The position numbers and the translations under genes are program-made. The notes under the pieces were generated by a model, which saw only the letters and a list, made by a program, of their open reading frames with translations, was not told the DNA's origin and made no database searches. From assembly GCF_016906535.1 (NCBI RefSeq), contig NC_057373.1, positions 992,001 through 1,056,000 of the forward strand: a stretch of 64,000 nucleotides of DNA, given 5' to 3'. Of this stretch, positions 56,352 through 64,000 are shown in pieces. This stretch comes from Rhizoctonia solani. Lineage: Eukaryota > Basidiomycota > Agaricomycetes > Cantharellales > Ceratobasidiaceae. Numbering within the stretch: the first letter of the stretch is position 1; each line of letters opens with the position of its first letter.

Positions 56352-58439
56352 TTAAGCGTTGTTTGTTGCAGAGGTTGCGTTGGGGGTATCTGATTGTCCG
56401 GCCACGGCAGTGGATTCAGTACTATCAACAGCAGGAGCTGCCTCAGTTGTTGGCTTGCGTGTGAGCACTCCTCGAGCCATCGAAACTACTCCACTCAGTG
56501 GTCCTTTGGATTGCATTTGTTGTTCGGTTTCGTTTGTTGGCTGCTGAACCTGTTCAGCCGGAGCTGTGCTACCATCTGGTTTGACGTTCAGTGGCTGCAT
56601 AGAGATACGAAGCAGCGAAGTATAAGCTATACATCCTAATTGTTAGAATTTAGACAAGTGTTACGAGATAACAGGACCTACGTTGTCGACAAACCGGGCA
56701 GAACCAACCTTTTGCTTTACGCTTCCTGCGTCCGGCTGCGGCAGCAGCTTGGAACGGGGTCAATGGCTCGGGCGTAGTATTCGTGTTTGGGGCACCATTG
56801 GGTGGCTGATTAGTATTGGTATTGGCAGGAGGAGTGGCTTCATCGGCTACAGGAGCAGGAGCAGAAACTCCCTCCCCCGCACCAAAAGTAATCATGTTTT
56901 CGGCGCACTCCTTACAAGCTACAAGATGTCGGCAAGGTAGGAGCATTACTTCACGTGGAGACGAAAGGCAGAGGACGCATTCGGCACCGGCGAATTCATA
57001 AGTTTGTTGCTGAGTATGAGCGTCAGGAAGAGCTTCGCCATCGTGGTCAGTCGCAGGAGCAGGGGGGTAGGTCTGAGGTGCTGGGGCGGGAGCATTGGCG
57101 CTTGCAAGTCCGTAGATTTCGTGGAGACGGAAGGTATGGTTTCCGATCTATAGGTGTTAGGTTTAGCCAAAAGTAAAATTAATTGACATACCAATGCATC
57201 ACGGCGAACAACCGGACAACCCATGGGCGCGTATCTTCAGCTCCATCTGAGGGTGGCTGCCCCATTTTGACAATATGCAACACAGTTAACTGAGAATTCT
57301 TGGGAGAAGTAGATTCGCCTAAGCGTCAGTTGTATCATTTTATTATAGCCAAATATCGAAAATTCGAAACCTTACCAGCTTCGTCTAATGCATCCAGTTG
57401 GATGTTCACATCGACACCCTCAGTCTCCTTAGGCGTATTGTCTTTAGAGCTTTCGGCCGCGTTGTGTGCATCTGCATCAACTACGGGAAGCGCGGGGCCA
57501 ACAGCCTGCTGAGGTCCGCGGTCGCGGCGTCGAATATGGAACGGAACAGAAATTCGACGACGGAACGAGCAACAGCGGCAGGAGGTTCTGCAGGCGAAGC
57601 AATCTGCTCCGGCGTGGGGAGATCCTCTGCCATTGGTGCGCCCGCCTCCTTGTATTCATCGTACTGGGCCAGGTCTAGAATCGCTCCATCCTCGTGCTTA
57701 AGTGTACGACCAAAGCCCCTTCAGTTACGGTCTCAAAAATGGTTATAGGCCTCCTTTCCTCTGGCTCGGGTTTAGCACGGTCGTTTGAAGCCATGGTCAC
57801 TGTGATACGACACTTGGCAGCATCGCAATCGTAGTCGAATTCCAATCCATGACTAGCCTTAGTGTTCGATCCCAAATCAGTATTGGACGCATTCGAAGCA
57901 AGGGGTGTCAAGCGCAACGAAGGGCGTTTGAGATTGACTAGGGCCTGCAACGTAGTAGCAGGCTCATCACCCTAAGAACAATAGGCGCCCATTTTAGTTT
58001 CTTGTTGCTTTTATATGCGTTGTCTACACACCTGTTTATTCTTATCTACCCAGCATTTATGACAGCTTGAGGCACCTCATCTTGTGGCTGTGTGAACTGA
58101 AAGTGGAAGTCCTGGACAGTATCTGGAGGAATCGGCGGCCCGAACAAACTCTCAGAGCGAGACTCTTTCTCTTTGGGCTCAGTACTGGACATGTCGATTG
58201 CAACGGAGCCAGGAGGTTGAGCTGGATTAGTTCCATTATTTTGCTCTGCTTGAGCCAGGAACGGCGCCATCTGGAGGCGGCGAGTCCTGAACCGGTATTA
58301 TCAAGATAATGTATTTATGAGCTGGTGATGAAGACGAACCTATCCCAGACTCGATATTGACTGTTGTCTATGAACAAAAAGTGTCAGATTGAGCAGAGTC
58401 GTCTTTGAGTAACCTACACCAAGAAATAATGTTGGGCAT
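56352..58439 (-). CDS. Mahogunin-type RING E3 ubiquitin ligase (MGRN1/LOG2 family)
   Basis: A likely start at 58439 gives MPNIISCQYRVWDRTRRLQM, joining over a short intron that ends CAACAG. The N-terminal substrate-binding (DAR2) region follows: LQALVNLKRPSLRLTPLASN, LEFDYDCDAAKCRITVTMAS, LKHEDGAILDLAQYDEYKE, then QLTVLHIVKMGQ and NHTFRLHEIYGLASANA. The RING is ECVLCLSSPREVMLLPCRHL, ACKECAENM and WFCPVCRQ, separated by a long insert before the last Cys pair. Family members are membrane-associated via N-myristoylation, but no MG start is visible. A frame break at 57716-57719 (four C where five would keep EGGFGRTLKHEDGA in frame) is likely a missing base. A second, weaker break may lie near 58052. 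Confidence 0.8.
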
Positions 58440-58607
58440 GATGTGAAGTCGAAGAGTAGGCAGTGCGCTGGTCAGCTTCACAAATGTGGATGAAATCAAA
58501 CCCACATGACCGCCAAATGATGTAATCCTTGGCGCCTATAACCCTATGTTTGCCACCCAAATGAATCTCATCTGCGTCCACCACTCAGCACAATTATAAT
58601 CATAACC

Positions 58608-59994
58608 ATGAATAATCCGCGTCGTTTCACTCCTGGAATTTCTAGACCAAGTGCACCAACAACCCCTCGTAGTGCAAGTAAGGTACTGCCAACTCCTCCA
58701 ACACGGTGACTCCAGCCTTCCGCATACCGGATGACAGCGCAAATCATAATTCTGGAATGCAAATACTATTTCACGCCACATGCTGGATCGGCAGCCTCTG
58801 GACAGCCTGGTCAAGGCTTCCGATAGAAGGATTCGTGAAGAGTAAGCGCCCTCAGACTGTCTTGAAGCTCATGGAACGAACTCCCCGGCGCGTCCCAGTC
58901 GCATACCAATCCAGTCCACCGTGGATACTGCTCGGCCTCAACGTATTTTTGGACAACCCAATGGATTGTTACCTTCGATTTCTCCTCCACCACCCCCGCC
59001 TGCTATTTTAACTCGTTCCATCCAACAAAATGTGCCCACGCGTTTCTCCAGTCCATTCTCACCCCCAGAGGACCAAAATAACCCTGTAAATCGTGGCATG
59101 GGACAAGAAGGAGAATTAGATTCACATGGGCCGCATACATCTACTTCAGGGCCACTAGACGGTGCTACGGCTTACCAACGCGTACTTCAGACGCATTCAT
59201 CCGCCCGTCAAGTCAATATAATTAGACAAAACACGCCCTTGCCGGATTTTCAGGAAGATTTTGAAGAATCCGACACGGAATCGCCGTCGCCTTCCAAGCG
59301 TCGCATCGGTAGGGACTATGGCCACCAAGCACCCAAGAAGAGGATGAGATCAGCTCTCAATCATAGCCATGGCCAGGTGACGTCCCAGGTTTTAGCTTAC
59401 TCGTGCGATTTCCAAACCTTTCGGCTCTTTCTAGAACTTGGATGACGGTCGGTATCTTTCCCAGGAACAACCCTCTCGACTGCACCTCAGGCATCTCAAG
59501 CTAGTTTGCCTCATGGTTATTACTCGACAAGCTTGGAAGCCTACATCGAAGCCCACCAAAGTGAATGGATTGCTGCGCAGAAGCGTTGGGAGACTTGTAC
59601 AATGGAAGAATGGCAGAATGCTCCAAAAGGTACATGGTATCTGAAATCCATGCGCTCCAGACTCTTACCCCTAGTCCCACGGTGACAGAGTTGACTGCGG
59701 AACTGGAGAGGGTGATGGATATGGTAAGTCGATCTGTGGTCCTGTGAGATGGGGTACTAATCATGTTTGGTTCCTACAGGTCAAAACATTCATGGCGCAA
59801 GTGGTATCTTTTGCGGCTGCACTTTAGATACTAACACCTTCAAAAGGAAACGCATGAAGGTTTACGCTGGCATAAACACTGACGTACAAGCGCACAAAGT
59901 ACGTTTGGATGGACGTGATGCCCAGCTCACCAAGGAAAAGGGGCGCCTCATCAAACAGGCTGGAGGTCTCGCTGGAGGATTCATCCCAAGCTGA
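58608..59994 (+). CDS. Hypothetical protein with C-terminal coiled coil
   Basis: Begins MNNPRRFTPGISRPSAPTTP, a basic Ser/Pro-rich tail, then via introns to ARPQRIFGQPNGLLPSISPP. A nuclear-type basic stretch (SPSKRRIGRDYGHQAPKKRM) follows a run of charged residues (DFQEDFEESDTESPS). The C-terminal part is helical (YYSTSLEAYIEAHQSEWIAA, TVTELTAELERVMDMV) and ends with DGRDAQLTKEKGRLIKQAGG. No family recognised. The predicted nuclear localisation and coiled coil are all that can be said. Splice sites in the first 350 bp are tentative, and the last exon may continue in another frame past 59994. Confidence 0.5.
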
Positions 59995-60444
59995 ATCAGG
60001 CATTCTCGATCGAAGAGAACTCTTACTGCACATGCGTCATGTTATTGTGATAAAACTCTCGATACGATTAATTAAATAACATGCAGGTGATTCGCCTATT
60101 GCGTCAGAAGATGGCCAGTGATGTATGCTCGCTAAGGATCACAGAATGAGATGAGGCGAATCGCTAACAGCAGGAACAGTTTAAGTTGGATGAACGAGTG
60201 CATGAAAAACAAAAAGAGTGATACAAGAAACGAGGATACTTCAAACAAACTGACGCTATAGTCCATTATGCGTGAGTAGAAAGGAGATGACCAAATCAGA
60301 AAAAGCAGAAAGAAGTTGCCGGGATAGAAACACAAAATATTGCATCCATTCGAGTAATATAAGCGTTCATGAGGAAGCAGTAGGGATGACACAGGCTTAT
60401 CTTATAGCCGATAAAGGCCCGCATGACAAGCCCAAATACTATAA
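59995..60444. other. Convergent 3' region, unknown gene / membrane-protein gene
   Basis: 450 bp between convergent stops. It may include additional C-terminal codons of the upstream gene in another frame (about 35 helical codons from about 59960). No other feature recognised. Confidence 0.4.
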
Positions 60445-62253
60445 TCAAGATGCCGTACCCGCCGCAGCAGAGGACGATGCGGCCGGAGGATCTGTGAGCG
60501 CATTGCTACTACTGCCACTAGCACCCGCTCCAGAACTCGATGATTCTGTGACTTTGCTCCTGAAGTCGGTGTACGCGGGAGGCAGCTCAATGGTTTCTGG
60601 TTCCTGAGTATCCGTAACCTCCCCTCCGTCATCATGCTGGATGAAGTTAACTGCCCGGAAAGAGGTTGGGGGCATGCCCGTTTTTCGCGTTCCGTTAGAA
60701 GAGGGTGGGACGCCGCCAAGCTCGCTCGCCGTAGTCACTGACAAGCGTGAAGGAGCACGCGCGTGACCACCAGGGGCAGGGCCCACATTTGACGGCCGCG
60801 CACCGCCATCGTTGGCTGTGTATAAAGAGTGATGCGAACTAGTTTCCAGATCGGGTTCAGGCGGAGGCATAATAAACGGCTCGGGTTCGTAAAAGCCTGC
60901 ACGCTCGTCTCCTACGTGGGGACGTTCTTCTGAAGGGTCGATAAGATCCGGTTTCATAGGCCGTGTTCCCGCGTTTTGATGATGCTTGTGGCGGCGATAG
61001 AAGAACAGCAAAACCAAGAGAATGATAACTATACCCGCTACTCCTCCAACAACACCACCTTGAAGACAAATGAATAAATGAACAACCAGAAAATTTGCTT
61101 TTGAGATGAGATCACTCACCAACAATGGCACCTACGTTATTTGAGCCCCCAGACGATCTTCCACGCATCAAATAGCGGAGATTAGTCTAACCGTAATAGC
61201 ACAGGCAGGAAGACAAGGGCGGACTTACCCAGAAGGGGTTGAGGTAGCTGTGCTGCTCCCCCCTGCAGTATTGATACCACCTGCGGGAGGTTGCTGAGTT
61301 GATGACGGTGATGATGAATTAATGCAATCGCTGCTGCCTGCACCAATGGTATACAGTTCACTGCTCCCACCAGTACCAGGACCGCGCGAGTCTCCGGCCA
61401 CAAACATTAACGTTGTATTTGTGCTAGAAACCAGTTAGCAGGTTCATAGTGTATGACGCTTAGTCTGAGCATGACCTACCGAATGTTTGTATTCCAGTTG
61501 ATTGAGCTTGCGCCACTGGGGATGTTGAAAGCACTGCTTTGTCCTCCAATGACAATGTTGTAAAGCGTCACCTGGCCTTCGGGCTGCCCGTTTGGACTCG
61601 GACCCCAGCTGATATTGGTCATACCACACTGAACTGAAACATACCAAAGGCCAAGACCGGAGTTTGGTCAGTCTTTGACCTCGAAAAATCCGGGAAGGGG
61701 GGGGGGGGCAGAGAAGATAACAGGGAGCAAGGTAGTCGGGAATGGTACGCACCTGGCGGTTGAGGATCTACGTATAAATAGTAATATGGCATCGATGCAC
61801 TGGACTGAAGGCATTCGCTCTTGGTTCCCGTGCCTCCAACCGCAATGATAGCCGAAGTTCCCCCTGTTCCAATACCAGTGGCATCGGACATCATAGCTCT
61901 AGTAGCTGGTTAGCAGAAAAGTTGAGCCACCATGTGAGCACTTACACGAATCTACTGGCTGCAGGATAGTTGAAAATAAATGAATCAGTAGTACCCGTGA
62001 TATTTCGATCGATGATGGTCCGTATTTCGGGAGGGGTGAGAAGTTGGCCAATGGGTACTATGAGCAACCGGTATGGTGGAACACCTCCATTGATAGAGAT
62101 TGAGAGCTCTTCGCACTATCCATTTCATTAATTGGTGAAGCATGTGAGGGCGGCGGAACCTACTTGAGCAGGTATCGTCAGGAAGGTAAACTCAAAAGCC
62201 CATGAGGAGAGTGTATTGAAGATAAGGGCGAAAAGTATGCTGCGAACGATCAT
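60445..62253 (-). CDS. Single-pass serine-rich membrane protein with PPxY tail
   Basis: The start MIVRSILFALIFNTLSSWAF is a signal peptide. The extracellular part contains CEELSISINGGVPPYRLLIV and GQLLTPPEIRTIIDRNITGT, a beta-rich domain seen in many basidiomycete surface proteins. NISWGPSPNGQPEGQVTLYN and a Ser/Thr-rich stalk follow (SSPSSTQQPPAGGINTAGGS). A transmembrane helix GVAGIVIILLVLLFFYRRHK precedes a cytosolic tail of about 150 residues. The tail has a PPxY-type motif (ELPPAYTDF), a candidate binding site for Rsp5/Nedd4-type ligases. An intron near 61698 contains a run of about eleven G. Function unknown; the layout resembles cell-wall sensors or adhesion proteins. Confidence 0.75.
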
Positions 62254-62650
62254 AATATCACTGAAAGCCGTCTTGGATCCGTGCGGCAGACGGTGGGGAG
62301 TGGGGAATGAGGTGGTCGGGGTTGACTTTGTCTTTTCACAATTGATGTAACCAGCCGTGGATTACACAACACGTGCCCCCCAAATCCAACCCCTCGGCCA
62401 AGTACTTCTTATCGCACCCAGACAAATCCTCTCTTTTATTCGTTACCATGCACTCTCCGGTTATCTGTACTCGCACAGGGTTACGTGTACCCGACTCAAT
62501 ACTTCATTGACCGAACAACCCTCAAATGAAGCGATAATTCGGACACACGATCAGCCCTGTGGATGGGTTGGTTGAATTGGAAAACACGGGATAACGACGG
62601 GACAACAAACTACTAATACATTGTCTGATCAGATCCTAAAAAAGAGGGCA
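62254..62650. other. Intergenic region, RPB11 3' end / membrane-protein promoter
   Basis: 397 bp with the promoter of the membrane-protein gene and the RPB11 3' UTR, both minus strand. No coding signal. Confidence 0.4.
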
Positions 62651-63220
62651 CTACATATCCATGTAATCACCACCAGGCCTAGATGCTTCTGCACCATAGC
62701 CACCATATCTCGATGTGCCATATGGTCCCGATATTTCCTCTCCTGCGTCACTCTCCAAAGCACGCAAATCGAACTTGGTGGTAAATTGCTGCTTGATATC
62801 ACTAATCATCCGAATAAGCGCGCTACACGCGTCGAGGAGCACTTGGGTGGGTGTAAACGCTCCATTGGTCTGGACCTTGATGATAAAATAGGGCTCAAGC
62901 GGGTGTGGAACCTTGTAACCCGCGAATATAACGGCTTCGTTGGAAAGCAATTGGCTGTTCGTGCGGGCGCGATGAGTGGGCGCCCGCACGCTTAGTTTAA
63001 GATGATAAACTCAAAATGGGTACTGACGCGCGAAGCATGTTGGCCAAGGTGTGATCTTGCTTTACGATTTTGAATGTTGCCGCATTGGGAATTTTGGTAT
63101 CCTCGATTACCTCGATGCTTCACGGCCCAATCAGAAATAGCTACGCGCTGGTCTGAGCCGCACTTACAGCCGCTCCCCATCGGCCAAGGTGAACATTTCG
63201 AATCGGTTCGGGGCATTCAT
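62651..63220 (-). CDS. RPB11: RNA polymerase II subunit RPB11
   Basis: Small alpha-like assembly subunit that pairs with RPB3. Three exons: MNAPNRFEMFTLADGERL, then after an intron IEVIEDTKIPNAATFKIVKQ, DHTLANMLRA, then QLLSNEAVIFAGYKVPHPLE, PYFIIKVQTNGAFTPTQVLL. The DHTLANMLR and FAGYKVPHPLEP motifs are diagnostic. The C-terminal tail (ISGPYGTSRYGGYGAEASRP) is Gly/Tyr-rich and longer than in yeast or human, an extension common in fungi. The stop is at 62651. Confidence 0.95.
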
Positions 63221-63859
63221 GATTGCTATGAAAAACGAGTCAGTGCCAGCTTAGCAAAAGATGACAGTACAAGTCATTTTGAATAACACGTTGTCTTCGG
63301 AACGCCGAATTCGGTGCTCAGAGGATTGACAGATATAAGTGTAGGTTCTAATCATAGAAAAAATCCATGGAAACATACTCACCGAGTTTCGCGACGGGCT
63401 GAGGTAGTTAAGACAACTGGTGAATAATGTGTCAGTGCTAATTCGACGCGTATTTTGAGAGCAAAATCAGCAGTAATTTGTAAACAGTTTGTCGTCGCGA
63501 CACGACTTTCATAGACAATAAATAATTGAAACCATCATAGCAACTGTCCAAGGAGTGCGACTTACCTGGTTGTGGCCGTAAACAAAAAGATTTGCGGGTA
63601 AGATCACATGGCATACAGACCCTGAATTACCGATGCCATCAACCTGGCATCACTCCGGGACCAAATTGTATACCCAAAATCTCACAAGGACTCGACGACA
63701 CTCCTCAAGGTGAGTCCGTTTGTCGGCTAAAACTATGCCAGAGACGACACAGAGCGCATACATTCTGTCCTGAAGCACTAAATTTTGGTTTTGAGTGATG
63801 GACGAATGGATGGAATTCTGGCGGTTGGATGGACAAGAATGCTAACTTGTGTTGCAGAC
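63221..63859. promoter_or_regulatory. Divergent promoter RPB11 / uL15 with probable 5' UTR introns
   Basis: 639 bp between two divergent starts. On the minus strand, splice-like pairs (CAACCAG|gtaagt near 63565 and ACTCG|gtgagt near 63380) suggest spliced 5' UTR exons of RPB11 or a small non-coding transcript. On the plus strand, CTCAAG|gtgagt near 63709 and the acceptor TTGCAG just before the uL15 ATG suggest a 5' UTR intron, as is common in fungal ribosomal-protein genes. Confidence 0.5.
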
Positions 63860-64000
63860 ATGCCCACCCGCTTCTCCAAGACTCGCAAGCACCGCGGCCA
63901 CGTTTCGGCCGGTCACGGTCGTGTAGGAAAGCACCGCAAGCACCCGGGTGGTCGTGGTCTTGCCGGTGGTCAACACCACCACCGGTACGTTCAGTTCGCT
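63860..64000 (+). CDS. RPL28: 60S ribosomal protein uL15 (L28/L27a), N-terminal part
   Basis: The frame opens [20 protein letters not shown] and continues [20 protein letters not shown], the universally conserved N-terminus of uL15. It runs off the right edge after the first exon, where HHHR is followed by a GTACGT donor. Codon choice is GC-rich and biased (many CGC, AAG, GGT), as expected for a highly expressed gene. Confidence 0.95.
   Translation, partial: MPTRFSKTRKHRGHVSAGHGRVGKHRKHPGGRGLAGGQHHHRYVQFA

Noticed and set aside
1..64000. tRNA genes, rRNA genes, CRISPR arrays, biosynthetic clusters, bacterial operons
   Set aside because: None seen on either strand; the short introns and gene families identify eukaryotic nuclear DNA.

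Overview
This 64 kb window looks like nuclear DNA of a filamentous basidiomycete. Genes are packed on both strands and broken by many roughly 50-60 nt GT..AG introns. Gene content and protein style (F-box protein, allantoate-permease-type transporter, serine-rich one-pass membrane protein) suggest an Agaricomycete, possibly Rhizoctonia/Ceratobasidiaceae. The family-level guess is inference; no search was possible.

Layout, left to right. A clipped minus-strand gene lies at 1-63. ELP2 (Elongator, +) is at 329-3473. A degenerate eIF4A-like DEAD-box protein (-) is at 4149-7221. The nuclear poly(A)-binding protein PABP2 (-) is at 7594-8335. A complete 6,651 bp DNA transposon (8435-15085) follows, with perfect 36 bp terminal inverted repeats and a TTATTA target duplication. 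It carries one nine-exon gene fusing a Ulp1-type protease, a zinc-finger-like region and an RNase-H-like transposase. After it come AcpS-type phosphopantetheinyl transferase (+), a DUF2423/LLP-family gene whose 1 kb intron holds a long in-frame ORF (-), and a 1,068 bp hAT remnant with 8 bp target duplications (17697-18764). Then: CLASP/Stu1 (-), a GNAT acetyltransferase (+), a paxillin-like three-LIM protein (-), an F-box protein (-), proteasome Rpn3 (+), a bacterial-type Lnt-like acyltransferase (-), a Tlg1/syntaxin-6 SNARE (-), Swp1/ribophorin II (+), an MFS permease (+), NDUFAF2 (+), a small unknown protein (-), alpha-COP (+), a mitochondrial PPR-like protein (+), a FYVE-SAP-RING protein (+), a PHD-chromodomain protein (+), a Mahogunin-type RING ligase (-), an unknown coiled-coil protein (+), a one-pass membrane protein with a PPxY tail (-), RPB11 (-) and the start of ribosomal protein uL15 (+).

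Most genes are unlinked housekeeping functions: tRNA modification, RNA processing, secretory traffic (alpha-COP, Tlg1, Swp1), proteasome and ubiquitin, mitochondrial biogenesis, transcription. There is no operon or biosynthetic cluster. Divergent pairs share short promoters; PABP2 and AcpS would share one of about 200 bp had the transposon not landed between them.

The most notable observations are the Ulp1-transposase element, the eIF4A-like protein in which nearly every helicase motif is altered, the intron-resident ORF, and a recurring pattern of apparent one-base frameshifts in otherwise well-conserved genes. That last pattern looks more like sequence error than biology. Exon boundaries were read by eye from splice signals and protein continuity and should be treated as approximate.
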